A stretch of DNA of 64,000 nt from Strongylocentrotus purpuratus. Taxonomy: Eukaryota > Echinodermata > Echinoidea > Camarodonta > Strongylocentrotidae. How positions within the stretch are numbered: position 1 is the first letter of the stretch; the number at the start of each line of letters is the position of its first letter. The stretch is taken from contig NW_022145599.1 of assembly GCF_000002235.5 (NCBI RefSeq), forward strand, positions 22,020,155 to 22,084,154. Reading direction: 5' to 3'. Below the pieces are notes generated by a model. The model ran no database searches. It had not been told where the DNA came from and saw only the letters and a program-made list of their open reading frames with translations. Of this stretch, positions 36,205-47,338 are shown in pieces. Made by a program: the position numbers and the translations under genes.

Positions 36205-36700
36205 CAATGTCGAAAGAGATGAACGTGGAATTGGGTCTGGTTTCAATACCCTTGAACCAATCTATAACTACGATGGAATTTTTTCATTGGTTGACAAACG
36301 TAGCTGCTATCACCTCGGTGTTGATTCTTTCTAGTATTTTCTTGGAGATGATGCCGATTTCACTTTTACTTGGATTGATGAGTCTACATTTCGGGAGGCT
36401 TCGGAAGTTTTGCTTGTGATTTTTTAACGTTACATATGCGGGCTTCGGCATCCTATCTGAGAGATCAAAGTTGTCGGCGATCTTTATTGCTTCTATGTTG
36501 GTGGTCTTTTCTGATCGCTGATCTGATCTCTTGTATGCAGCTGTGTTTTTCATCACCTTTTCGTACTGCTGCGGGTGACATTATATTGTAGTAGTTACTC
36601 GTCTTGTCAGCTGGTACAAGGATGTTCTTTTCATTTCGGATTCTGTTCACATCTTTCTTATATATATATATATATGTATGTTTAATACTGTTTCCCGTAA
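36205..36700 (-). pseudogene. Reverse transcriptase fragment (fingers to motif A)
   Basis: On the minus strand, in order: ILVPADKTSNYY; a frameshift near 36,558; MKNTAAYKRSD; MPKPAYVTLKNHK; PKCRLINPSKSEIG; then a stop where a conserved Trp of VNQW would sit, and VIDWFKGI leading to FISFD at 36,207. There it breaks off just at the RT motif A aspartate. The TLKxHKxxF and CRLINPxKSEIG blocks are characteristic of a retroelement RT family that I cannot assign to a clade (non-LTR or Penelope-like). It is dead by frameshift, stop and truncation. Confidence 0.65.
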
Positions 36701-36897
36701 ACATGAGAGTAATTTTAATAGTTTCATACTTTTAATTAAATATAATGTAAATTGTTATTGTATAATTGTTTTAAATGGGGAGGGGGGCAGCTACAAGAGT
36801 CCTATCTCGCCCCCAGGGACAACGTGTCTGACACGGCCGATTTTAGCAACTATTTCGAAGATCAAGATACATTGGTCTTGCTCTAAGAAGACAAGAA

Positions 36898-38239
36898 CAC
36901 CCACAACAAAAAGTGAGTCACCCTTACTCAAATTGATGAGTCACTGGTTTGTCCGTACAGCGAAACACTTGAAGGATCATGTGAGTCATTATGACTCGAT
37001 ACAAGTGAGTCTTAGATAAATAAGACTCATTTGTATCGAGTCATAGTGACTCACATGATCCTTCAAGTGTTTCGCTGTACGGACAAACCAGTGACTCATC
37101 AATTTGAGTAAGGGTGACTCACTTTTTGTTGTGGGTGCATCATGACATAGACCCCCCTACTCCCTAGGCCTATCACACACATACCATACCATGCCAGAGT
37201 CACTGTCCACATTTGCAATGGAAAATATATCCTAAAATATCACATTTTAGCGATGTAATCGGTGGTCCCGCTACCCGAATCTGAAAAATCTACTTTGTAC
37301 GCACTAAATTAAGCCTTTACTTGGGATTTATTTGTCACCCATACTGTCACGAAACAATCTTGAATTAATTCGTTTTACATCAAATAACAAGGATCTAGGA
37401 GTTTCGTTGTATAAAACAATGATGCAAGATCATGCATGTTTTCATTCGACACGGCTTCGTGCGATACAGTAGACACTATGAACATGACAGACAATGAAAG
37501 CGGACAAAATATACAGTTCCTCAGGTAGACAAAGGGACATCCCTTCACTGCTATTATGTAAAAATGTGTAGAACAGGTGTCACATGCATATTCACCCGTT
37601 CTACACATTTTTACATAATAGCAGTGAAGGGATGTTCCTTTGTTTTCCTGAGGAACTGTATATTTTGTCCGCTTTCATTGTCTGTCATGATCATAGTGAG
37701 AATCTATAGTTAAGTTACACACAGCCTCATCAACTCGAGTGCGGATATCGTAAAATGAACGCATGCATCATTTGTATAATAATCAGAAGATTCAGCCAAC
37801 GAATCCAGTCATAAAAATCATCGTTTAAAACCATATGAATAATTATGCGTACCAATTTTTCACTAGCTGCAGTCAAAACTCTTCTAAATCCAAGATATAA
37901 GATGGCGACGTCGCGTCGTCGATCGGGAATTCAAATATGGCTCGAGAATGAGCATTTTGGATGACGTCACGAAAGCATGCGCGCGCATGCATACAGCCTC
38001 ACTTTCAAGTTGACTCACTTTTTTCTTCTAACATGCTCTTATGTCGATCTTGACTCATTTTTTACGACCATGTGAGTCAGTCGAAGCATTTTGCAAATGC
38101 GTCAGCTCATGATTGACACACTGGTGAAATATAAATGAGTCAATAGAGACTCATTGGTTGTTACTAATGAGTCAATTTACACCTGACTCACGAAAATTAT
38201 GCTTAAATGTGTCAAATGACTCACTTTTTGTTGTGGGTG
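36898..38239. mobile_element. TGAGTCA-rich foldback element, about 1.34 kb
   Basis: Inverted ends CACCCACAACAAAAAGTGAG (36,898) and its complement ending at 38,239. A second copy of the right end at 37,137 makes 36,898-37,137 a nearly perfect hairpin with about 115-bp arms. The interior has many TGAGTCA / TGACTCA heptamers and a second, unrelated hairpin at 37,483. No coding capacity. Confidence 0.75.
37483..37689. mobile_element. 207-bp hairpin element
   Basis: Arms begin CATGACAGACAATGAAAG and run about 95 bp with few mismatches, with a short loop around 37,580-37,590. It is nested inside the TGAGTCA-rich element. Confidence 0.7.
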
Positions 38240-39098
38240 AACGAACGAACTATATCCAACCGTCACTCCATGATGGTTCTGCTTTAATTTTTGCAGCGCC
38301 ATCTCGTGTTTCCATTCAATTAAGGGTTTTGTTGCAAGTTGCATTTTCTTTTTCTCACTCTCTTCCGTCTTCCCCGCCTTTTGTTCTTGAGGGAATTTAG
38401 TTAATTCGTTAGAACAAGGCTTGACTAGCATTTGTGCTAACTTCTAGTTCTCATTCACAATTACTTCCCCTAATACACATATGTATGTGTATAACTTGTA
38501 CATTGAATAGTATGCAGATCTATGTCTAAAATTGTTTTAAAACCATTACTGTTCAATCAAAATTAGGTATCGAGGATGCCTCCGGATATGTAATTTCGTT
38601 GGCGTTCAAGGCGTGCGGGGAGGGGGAGGGGGAGGGGGGGCGGGTGGGGGATAGGGAATATGGGCATGATTGGTGGTAGGGGTAGTTACGATATTCGGGC
38701 AACCCATCGAATTCGGGCAGCGAGTTGAACGAATTTATAATTTCTGTAATTTTCACTACAAAATGTAGAAAACTAGGATGCTGAAGAGTTGATATTCAGA
38801 CAAAAGGCGTCAGCTCCCTTTTATGCATCTACGTGTAAATTATATATCTTATTTAGTCTATTTCTGTGATGAAACGAAGATGTCTCTTCAGAAATGAAAA
38901 GTTGAAATTAAACAAAAATGAGCAAGCCCACCCCCCCCCCACCCTCCCCCGTCCCTGTCGAAGATGTGCCCGTTCGCTGAGGTTTTTTATGAAATAATTT
39001 AGAATAATATATATCCACTGTCCCAATACTTTCATATTCTGAGAATAAGTATAAGGAAATAGAATTATTTGCAGTCGTCACGGCTTGTTGTATTTCAG
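38240..39098. other. Gene-free stretch upstream of the receptor 3 5' exon
   Basis: Collinear with 11,760-12,070 and then 14,340-14,820 of unit 1. Contains a GGGGGA-rich tract (38,618-38,645) and a C tract (38,931-38,942). No further genes seen. A promoter for receptor 3 would be expected hereabouts, but no TATA or initiator is convincing. Confidence 0.5.
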
Positions 39099-39293
39099 GA
39101 AGTTTACGGAGGTCAGCTCTCTCTTTCTATGTAATACAGGAGTTATATGCTGGTACTCTTAATGCTGGTTTCTCGATTGATTGCAATATTTATATTAAAT
39201 TTACAGTCGTTGAGGAAAGTCTTTCTGTTTTAGGGACCACTTTATGGTTGAATCTTAAAAGTCACCTAGCAAAATATTTTCAGACAAAATAAG
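39099..39293 (+). other. Putative non-coding 5' exon of receptor 3
   Basis: Bounded by a good acceptor (TTGTTGTATTTCAG, AG at 39,097-39,098) and a consensus donor (AAG|GTAAGT, GT at 39,294-39,295), 195 bp long. The next acceptor is 40,252-40,253, 28 nt before the receptor 3 ATG. The matching sequence in unit 1 is frame-shifted by small indels, so the exon is probably untranslated. An acceptor at its start implies another exon further upstream. Confidence 0.5.
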
Positions 39294-40253
39294 GTAAGTT
39301 GGAACTCCTTTGTTGCTTTAATGTTGAAAATGTTTAAGGATTCGGAAATACTTTGCTATACTTTTCAATACTTTAGGCCAATAGTGAGAGGTAAAAATTA
39401 TCATAACAAACTGTTTTATTTAAATGTGTTATGAAATTTAAAAACTCCACTCTAGCATAAGAGAATAACACTTCATATTTTCACAACAAACTTCCTTGTG
39501 TTGCCTTTGTTCAATAAATGTTGCCGTTCTGTATTCGATGTTCTTGAAAAATCCGAATTAAGTCATGTGGAAATTTCACAAAATTAACTACATCATATAT
39601 CATTATTACAGTGGCGCAAGTCATTTAATTGCTTTAATAATGATGAAATAATAATGATATGTAATCATTATAAGTCTTGATGCGTTTAAGTTTTGGGTAG
39701 GTCGTACATAATAAAAGCTATGTAGGTCCAGGTTTTCCGTACTTCTTTTATTAATGCTCTGCCTTGTTCTTTTACAAGTATAAATATTGGGTGGTTCTGC
39801 TGCTTAATTTTTTAGTTTTTCTATCAAATATTATCTTATCTTAGTAACTGAATGTGTGTACGAATTCTCTGCAAAGCAATTCATGAAAGTTATCGTTGCA
39901 TGTTTTTTTTGTGTGTGTTAGTAGTCTAAAACGGAACTAAACGAAAAAATAAGACTCACTAAAATGATAAAGAACAAATGATGGTAGTTACCAACAAGAC
40001 GAAAGGCTCATATAAACCCGAAATTGATTATACATCCTTAAAAATGGCTCATTTTCATCAACCTAAATTTGATTTACTAAAACAAAACCTACGTAATAAA
40101 GTAACCTTAGCATCAGTTTGTTAAACCGATGTTATTAACGTCTACGTTCTGAAAACGGAAGTTTGGACCGCAGTGCAAATGTGCTTAAATAACATGATAA
40201 TTGGGAACACTCATGGGTTCTTGCTTTTGTTTTTATATAAATTATTCCCCCAG
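39294..40253 (+). other. Putative 5'UTR intron of receptor 3
   Basis: Donor GTAAGT at 39,294. Acceptor in a T-rich run ending TTATTCCCCCAG at 40,253. Length 960 bp. It contains no recognisable element. Confidence 0.5.
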
Positions 40254-40281
40254 AAACGGCCTTTTAGATTTAAAAAGAAAA

Positions 40282-41565
40282 ATGGCAGCTGAGGGTACCC
40301 TTGAAACAATGACAGCTGATCCGTCAAGCGTATTTTACGACTATGAGCTGTATAAAGAAATGGACTATCAAAGTGTCGTTTTTGTTGTCATCTTCATCAT
40401 TATCGGCATCACAGGAACTGTGGGTAACCTTCTCGTGATCCTTGCCATCGTCCTCTCTCGCAAGCTTAGATCGACCACCAACTGGTTTGTCATGAATCTT
40501 GCGTGTACAGATCTTCTGACATCATTCTTCGTTGTTTTGTATGCCGTAGCTTTATTAAGTCTGGATTTTGGTTCGCACTCGGATGGATTGTTTGCTGTTG
40601 CTGCTAGTGGTTCTCTGGTATGCGTTGGCGTAAGCCTTACGACCCATGCTTTCATTGGTTTCACCAGTTGGTACCTTATCACCAAGAATCATGTCGAATC
40701 CAAGAAGCTCTTCTCCAATCGGAACATCAGCATCATGATTGTGTTTTGTTGGCTGTTTACTTTCATAGGTGCCCCGGTAATCTACCTCACTGGAAGTCTC
40801 CATGAATATGCGGGCAGGTGTGTTTTGGGTTTGTTGATAATCGGACATTTTGGAGTTATTATAACCGTTTACACAAACATATGGAGATTTGTTGTGCAAC
40901 GGGACAAGACCATGCGACAAAAAAGGAAATCTTCGGCGAAACCACAGAGTGAGAGCGAAACGTCTACCAGAACCAGTGAAAGAATCAACGTCAATCCAAT
41001 AGAGAAACGCGCAGAAGATACTTTGCTGGCATCTCCATCTCTGGCCCATCCAGCTCACGATGAATGCCGAAGTTCTGACGGAACCAGCGAAAGAGCAGAT
41101 GTCTGTCCACCAGAGACCCGTGGTAATGGCCCGTCTGCTCTGCGGACATCCCAATTACTGGAGGTGATAGGGAGTGAGGAAGACGAACGACCCTCCAGTG
41201 CGAGTCCAGCGGAAGTTGAGATACCCATACCTAGAAGTGATCGTGTGATGAATGATATATTCAAGAGCCGGACAAAACCTAAAGTTAGCCGAAAGACCAT
41301 TGTTGTAACTAAAAATCTCTTGATAGTACTGGTGGCTTTCGTCATTTGCTTCATTCCCTATTCGGTCTGCTTGTATATCCCGACAGGGTCAAATGCAGAA
41401 CCCTGGCTCATGCTCCTGCTTTTTTCGAACAGTTGCATAAATCCCATCATCTACGCCAGAAGGATCCGTGCATTTAGGGAGGTGATGGTGTGCATCTTAC
41501 GATGTAGGATAGGAAGTATTCCCATGCCCATCGACTTGGTACGGCGAATGACGCAAAGGAACTAA
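40282..41565 (+). CDS. Receptor 3: intact class A GPCR, SWY subgroup B
   Basis: 427-residue seven-helix receptor; ligand unknown. GN 49-50 (TM1), D77 in NLACTDLL (TM2), S129-W130-Y131 in place of DRY, W157 (TM4), IIGHF at the TM5 region where a proline is usual. A third intracellular loop of about 130 residues, rich in Ser, Glu and Arg, is unrelated in sequence to that of receptors 1, 2 and 4. Then FVICFIPY at 353-360 and NPIIY 387-391, with a tail containing RCRIGSIPMPI. No N-terminal glycosylation sequon. An in-frame ATG at 40,213 lies before the splice acceptor (40,253), so 40,282, with A at -3 and G at +4, is taken as the start. It is closest to receptor 5: both have RSTTNWF and TSWYLI. 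No AATAAA is apparent within the first few hundred bases downstream. Confidence 0.95.
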   Translation: MAAEGTLETMTADPSSVFYDYELYKEMDYQSVVFVVIFIIIGITGTVGNLLVILAIVLSRKLRSTTNWFVMNLACTDLLTSFFVVLYAVALLSLDFGSHSDGLFAVAASGSLVCVGVSLTTHAFIGFTSWYLITKNHVESKKLFSNRNISIMIVFCWLFTFIGAPVIYLTGSLHEYAGRCVLGLLIIGHFGVIITVYTNIWRFVVQRDKTMRQKRKSSAKPQSESETSTRTSERINVNPIEKRAEDTLLASPSLAHPAHDECRSSDGTSERADVCPPETRGNGPSALRTSQLLEVIGSEEDERPSSASPAEVEIPIPRSDRVMNDIFKSRTKPKVSRKTIVVTKNLLIVLVAFVICFIPYSVCLYIPTGSNAEPWLMLLLFSNSCINPIIYARRIRAFREVMVCILRCRIGSIPMPIDLVRRMTQRN

Positions 41566-41574
41566 AGCAACTTT

Positions 41575-41800
41575 CCTGAAAGATCTACATTGGTTGCCAG
41601 TACCGTTTCGTTTCTACCAGACAGTCTCTATCCCCGTCTTCAAAGCTCAAGAATACATCTCAGAATATTACATCCAAAGGGGCGTCTACGGTCATCTTCA
41701 CAATGCCTACTCACCAGATGGGGCGTAAGAAACCTTTGGTTACAGAAAACCGGCTTGTGGAGGTCGCTAGAAACAGTCATTGTAAACCTTTTCAATCAAT
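41575..41800 (+). pseudogene. LINE ORF2 C-terminal fragment
   Basis: Starting 10 bp after the receptor 3 stop, one frame reads LKDLHWLPVPFRF...VFKA and the next reads GRLRSSSQCLL. These are the well-known LxxLHWLPVxxR...FKA and RxLRSS blocks near the end of many LINE ORF2 proteins (L2/CR1-like). Frame changes show it is dead. Confidence 0.6.
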
Positions 41801-42174
41801 GTAAAAAGTAAAAATGCACTTGGAGGGTCTATACGACCATGGACGCGCAATAGAAGCTCATTTGGCTCTGCATTTTTTGCATTTTTGTATAACTGTTTTG
41901 TTTTGTTCATGTGTTTGGTAATTGGATGGAAATTTATAGATACTTTCACGTCTTTGATTGTTCTTTATAATCCAATTATTGTGGAACATTTCTTTTATTG
42001 TAAGTATGTTTAAACTGAAAATCAAACATGCTCTACACAAAGTCATGTCACAATTTTAAATTGTTTTATATCATGTTCGGAAATTAAACTATATATGAGG
42101 ACAAAAATGAAATGATAGATTATTATAATCATTATATAAAAATAACATTAGGCTAGACAATGTCACATTGCATC

Positions 42175-43998
42175 ATTGACCGCTGGCAACTCTTTTTCCA
42201 TTCAGCTTCCGGAATGTACGATCTGGAACTTACCACTATGGCAAGTAACAACCATATCATGATCGCAAAGACTTTCGAAAAATCAAGTCTAAGGCAATTG
42301 TAATACCCTATTGTATATACAGAGATCATTTTAGGATAACGTTATATGTTTGCACATATCACTAGTTGATCATCATCCTCATGATCATCAAGTTTCATGT
42401 CTGTTACAGACATCGGCGGTCAAGGACCTCGATTGCTATCTTTTATATGCTATTCTCAAACGCTTGTATTGCTAAATATCATTTGTGGTTGCCCATTTGT
42501 TAAGACTTTGCAAATATATAATGTGTTGCTTTCCTACTCTACGCTTTCCAGCAATCCTACCGGTTAATATTGTTTTTACTAGATGATGTTTTCTTTATGA
42601 TTATCTGACCAAGAATTATTAGCCTCTTTCTTACTGTTGAGAAGAGTGATAGTTTTACTTTTGCTTTTCAGAACACTTCTCCATTTTGTTTAATTCTTTC
42701 TGTCAATGATGATATATTCACAATATTTCTCAAGAAACAGGTCTATGTAGCCTTTAATCTTTCTAGCTCTTTGCTTATTTATTGTCCAACACTCACACTC
42801 GTAGAGACGAACTGACCAGATATATGACTTTAAGACAAGGATTTTGGTTTCATGGTACTGTTCTTATTTTTCATTACTGATTTCATGTTATTAACTGTAT
42901 CCTGTGCCATTGCCATTGATTTCTTTATTTCATGAATAATTTTCCCATATAATCTTTTATACCTAGGATATGTAAAGGTGTGGACTTGCTTTTATTACCC
43001 CTTTATATTTGAGATTGCATGGGGGTGCGTCAGTCTTTATAAATATATTATCATACACGTTGGCTTTTTTGTTGTATAAATCCGAGCCTCTATTAATACT
43101 TTCATTTTAATTCTGCTGCTAAAATGGTATCATTTGCACAGCAAAGGTTGTTCATATTCTGACCTCCAACCTAAACACCTAAGTGATAGACAAGGCCATT
43201 ACACCTTGTGTTAATTTGTTGAAAGTCTTTTGCGATCGATCGTACGTGGTTCATGTATCATGTGTAAAATACAAAGGTCTCTTGCCCGCTCTCAAGATGT
43301 CTGCCTTTTTATTATTTATTAAAATAACAAGGGCACATGAAATATGCAAATATAAATAATGGATTATGTTCTTTTACAGATAATACCGACTTTTTGTTTG
43401 GAGAAATATGTTAACAGATTTTGGCTCCACACTCAGCCACAGGACAATACATAAACATCGTGTAGATATTTCGATAAATTTCCTTTAAACTTGAAATAAA
43501 ATAGAATTCTACCATTCAGAACTATGAATATAATCGTGTATACTTAAATACTTTTAACGCACGTAGGCCAAACAAACACAACAAAAACAAAGGAGTAGAA
43601 ACAAGGAAGTACTGGCTCTAAGATACTTTTCCTTTCACTTTCAATACTGGAACACAAAATAATCTATGATCTCAGCGGAAATAGTTCTAGGTCAATAACT
43701 CTCGTGGAAAATAATGAGACCATTTCCTATTAAGGTTAACCTATTCGCACAACCCGAAAGAAGTGCTTGAAGACTTTGACATTTTGATTTGTTTTCCATT
43801 TAATTTCAGTTATTGTAAAACAATGTGAACATATATAAGCGCAAGTATTAGCTAATAACAACATTAGAATTATAATTATCTTTATTAGATGGTGGGATAC
43901 ATTACACAGCGTAATGCTTATTGGCAGGGTGCAAGTGTTTACAGAATAAAAGCAATGTACCGTATTACATAAATTCAAATATTGAAGATTTACACATC
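42175..43998. repeat. Single copy of the 1.71-kb array unit in unit 2
   Basis: Aligns with the array units at 16,153-24,135 but with many substitutions, an extra segment of about 100 bp at 43,200-43,300, and no C/A tract at 43,561. Its minus-strand RT fossil (about 42,690-43,185) has lost YADD: the spot reads GCAAATGAT at about 43,130. Confidence 0.8.
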
Positions 43999-44031
43999 AC
44001 TCACCAAAACACGTTGAGGTATATCGCGCAC

Positions 44032-44122
44032 GTACACACACACACACACACACACGCACGCACACAAACACACGAATACACACCCACATATACACGCACA
44101 CACACGCACACACACGCACAAC
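44032..44122. repeat. (CA)n microsatellite, unit 2 copy
   Basis: Equivalent of 24,160-24,290. The TIR element that follows it in unit 1 is absent here. Confidence 0.95.
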
Positions 44123-45814
44123 TTACTCACACAGAATAGATGAATCGGTATCAGAAATAAGGAACTCAGCAATGAGAACTACTGTAGATATTTAATGCTA
44201 TCGTTTTACAAATTTTAAGAGCAATAATATATTACTTTAACAAGAAATCTTAGTTTGACAACGTCAACCATTATGTGAAGACAAAAGCAGATCATGGGCA
44301 ATTGTAGAACGTATAACGACATCGGAGAACTTTGCTTTCATACTAAACTAGCATTCTGGTAATGTAAGAAGGTGTAAATTGATTTTTGTTTTATTTACAA
44401 GCTAAGTTATAGCCTAGTATCCAGGCTAGTTTACCTGTTTAATTTGAAATTATCAAATACATTAAAATTAACATGAGCACAAAAATAATAAAGTAAAGAA
44501 AATGTATGCTATACATATTTTGCAAAGGCAAGTCGTGATGTAAATTTGAATTTCAGTAGAAATAAATGGACTTAAACAGAATTGGAAAAATGTGTCTACC
44601 TGTGTTTTTGTTATTCGATATAATTGCAAGACATCTAACATTTAAGTTAATGCAAAGAACAAAAGAGTAAAACATTACAGGATAGACCTGCATTTCATTT
44701 CCTTGTCCCACATTCTTTATTCAACTGAACATTGTCCCTCTTACAAAGGCGGCTCCAGAATTTGGATTTGGTCCAATTCCAATATACGATGATGACAAGC
44801 AAAAAGAAATGAATATACACACACAATCAAAGGAGTAGTGTCAGTCATAAAAAGAAGGCGAGGAGGGGGGGGGGGGGGAGGTCCATCCAATACAAAACAA
44901 ACTTTGGTAATCAAAAGAGAGGAGTCGGACCCCATTGACCCCCTAATTCGACCCCCTGAATCAACCACCTGAAGACCATTTTTCGATTACTTTTACTTCC
45001 TTCACTTGGTTGTATAATGACTGATTACTGAAATTTTCATAGATTTCCATTCTCTTGGCTGTTGATAGAGGATTAAATCTATTTCATAAAACGGCTGTGT
45101 AAACAAGGAATGTGTAACTGTCAGTTGTTTTCAGGGTACATGTATAAATAAATATGATTTTGTTTAGATCACATGGAAATTCATGAATTATTTAGTAAAG
45201 AACAAATAGATTAGATCCTTGGGATGTAGAATTGTCGCGGATTTGCCAATTTACGTCTGATTGATCACAACTTTTAAAAATCATAATTGTCTTAGTTGCA
45301 AAGATGTTCATAGCTTTCTTCTTTCTAACGGATTTTCCTAAAGCATTCCGTTCCTTTAATTTTCCGCTTTTTGTAAAATTTCAAGATTCAAGTACCTCGA
45401 CATCCGGTTGCATTTTACAGGATATTATCATATTTTCCATGGAAAACATGTTAAGTATGGTTTCCAGCTAATAACACATTAGTATTCTTATGGAGCATCT
45501 TAGCTTTCAGCAGTATCACTTTCACTTCGTAATTTGACTGACAACATTGCGAAGTTGGAAATCATTCATGAAAGATTGAGGACTGTGGCTGCTGGCAATT
45601 AGGGCATCTCGAGTCATTTGAGTTGGGTTGAACAACGAAAGAGTTAGATGTGACGATTATTATTTAAAAGGGTAAGTTCAATCTCTGTAGGGTACTTTGC
45701 AGCTTGGTTTATATATTAAGGAAATACCACCTTGTCTGTTTAATTTCAAGGATCCACTTAAGTTTTATTCACACCTGATAATTATTGGCTGCTTTCACTT
45801 AGAGAATGAGAAAC

Positions 45815-45908
45815 AAGTGTAAACGCAGTGACCAACACTACTACTAGTCTAAACGCAGTAACCAACAACTGATGCAAGTCTAAACGCAGTAACCAACAAC
45901 TGATACAA
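45815..45908. repeat. 31-bp tandem repeat, three copies
   Basis: Unit AGTCTAAACGCAGTAACC plus CAACAACTGATGCA. The second and third copies are nearly identical and the first is diverged. Confidence 0.85.
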
Positions 45909-46007
45909 GTCTATTGTCACACCTTGACGATTTAGGCAGCGTATGCCCACATGTGAACAATGTTGCGAATACGCTGGCGTACGTCGAAGAAGTTATGGGT
46001 AATAGGG

Positions 46008-46458
46008 TTTCACACCGGGCCATACTAGAGTTGCGTAGTGTTGCGTACCGACAACGCCGAGCATACGCTGCCCTACGCTGAGGGACGCAAAGGGGTACGC
46101 AAAATTGCGCGTACTTTCGGCGTAGACACTAGACGCAGAAAGTACGCATTTTAACGCAACACTTCGCATCACTACGCAAACCTATTGCATTTTTGCACGG
46201 CGCTTAATCAGACATTAGTAGGCAACCGTATGCAACCGTAAGCAAACCAACGTACCATTTACGTTAGGGCTATGTAAATATACGCAACCCTTCGCCTGTT
46301 ATACGCAATCTTAGGCGTAGTTATGCCAACTGCATACGCCGTAAATTCGTGGTGCCTATGCACAGGGTACGAAAACATTTTTTTTCATGAATACGCAGCC
46401 TAATTTCGGCGTACTCGGTACGCCACACTACGCAAACGTACGCAGATCCGGTGTGAAA
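46008..46458. mobile_element. CpG-rich MITE with repeated TACGC motif
   Basis: Inverted ends TTTCACACCGG and CCGGTGTGAAA, 451 bp. The interior is full of TACGCA / TGCGTA hexamers and is visibly richer in G, C and CpG than its surroundings. Related TACGC-rich sequence extends on both sides (45,930-46,640). The 88-codon open frame at 46,387-46,653 is judged spurious. Confidence 0.65.
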
Positions 46459-46756
46459 GGGGCTACAATTTCTTGTATAAGTTTAGAGCACGCTGAAGCA
46501 AGCATATATACGTTGGTGTACGGCGAGGTCGTCGAAAAGTTTCGACGCATGCCAGCGAATGGCTCATACGTCCCGCATACGCGGGCTATAAGTTGTAGGT
46601 ACGTAAGTTATGCGATCGTTGACAAACGTTCACATACGTTACATGTAAGTTAATAATAAGTGTATGTATGTAGAGGTATTTTACGTGTTCAGGACGACCA
46701 CAGAACTTTTGCACAGTGTGAATGAGCCTATATTGATCATGCAACAAATCGTCCTT

Positions 46757-46839
46757 GTTTTCACGAAGTGACGGTAGTAAGGAAAATCGTAACGCAAAGT
46801 GAATGCAATTTTTTTTCACTACCGTCACTTCGTGAAAAC
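46757..46839. mobile_element. 83-bp hairpin MITE, second copy
   Basis: Same length and ends (GTTTTCACGAAGTGACGG) as 7,674-7,756, with the loop in opposite orientation. Confidence 0.75.
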
Positions 46840-46984
46840 AGCGACGAAATATAACAAAGAAATGGTTCCTCTCATGTTCTATACGGGAAAGAGTTTGCAG
46901 GCTTCAATATGATTTTAGTTAACGATGTGTTCAGATGTTATTTCTATAGTTGAAATGTATATTCGCTAACATAATCTATTTTTT

Positions 46985-47275
46985 GAGGTATCGTGGTCTA
47001 GTGGATTCGTCATCGGACTGTGGATCACATTATTCACGGTTCGAGTCTAGCTGGGGCACTCAAGTTCTTTGGCAAATTATTTGGCACGATAATAGCCACT
47101 CTCCACCCAGGTGTAGTAAATAAATAGCTGTTCTGAATGAATATATTCCATGAAAGCGTTCAGAGCCTTGGGGCAGCTGGGCTTACGCCAGGGTAATGAC
47201 AGTACTTTGTAAGTGCCTTGGGCATTCCTTGAGATGGATACGGGCTTAATATAAATGTAACTATCATTATTAACG
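46985..47275 (+). repeat. tRNA-derived SINE with LINE-like tail
   Basis: A box TCGTGGTCTAGTGGATTCG, B box GGTTCGAGTCTAG, a central body, and a tail with CTTAATATAAATGTAACT followed by ATTATTA, which resembles L2-type LINE 3' ends. It ends about 25 bp before the receptor 4 acceptor. Confidence 0.75.
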
Positions 47276-47338
47276 ATGTGTTTTTTTTTTTTGCTTTTGT
47301 AGATTCCTTCAGACACGTTTACTACCTGAGATCTAGAG

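Larger units (their letters stand above)
40089..41848 (+). other. Receptor 3 segment present in unit 2, absent in unit 1
   Basis: 1,760 bp with no counterpart in unit 1, where the left flank (TTACTAAAA...AAAC) joins the right flank (AATAGAAGCTCATTTGG) at 15,821-15,822. It contains the end of the 5' intron, the coding exon and a LINE fragment. No target-site duplication or poly(A) tail is seen at the edges. The orphan 5' exon in unit 1 favours deletion there over insertion here. Confidence 0.8.
28266..45388 (+). repeat. Segmental duplication, unit 2 (complete)
   Basis: This is the only complete unit, about 17.1 kb. Its start repeats the first bases of the window and its end (45,370-45,388) repeats the junction at 28,250-28,268. 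It contains two receptors, a LINE insertion after the first, an RT fossil at 36.2-36.7 kb, a TGAGTCA-rich foldback element at 36.9-38.2 kb and one copy of the sequence that is multiplied in unit 1 at 16.1-24.1 kb. Near-identity to unit 1 over kilobases of non-coding DNA points to a recent duplication. Confidence 0.9.
45672..47302 (+). other. Putative 5'UTR intron of receptor 4
   Basis: Donor AAGG|GTAAGT at 45,672. Acceptor is a T(12)GCTTTTGTAG run ending at 47,302, the strongest polypyrimidine tract in the window, 36 nt before the ATG. The 1.63-kb intron carries a 31-bp tandem repeat, a CpG-rich MITE, an 83-bp hairpin and a SINE, all missing from units 1 and 2. Confidence 0.5.

Noticed and set aside
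46387..46653. 88-codon frame in the TACGC-rich region
   Set aside because: It lies across the end of a MITE and contains no domain. High GC lowers stop frequency there.
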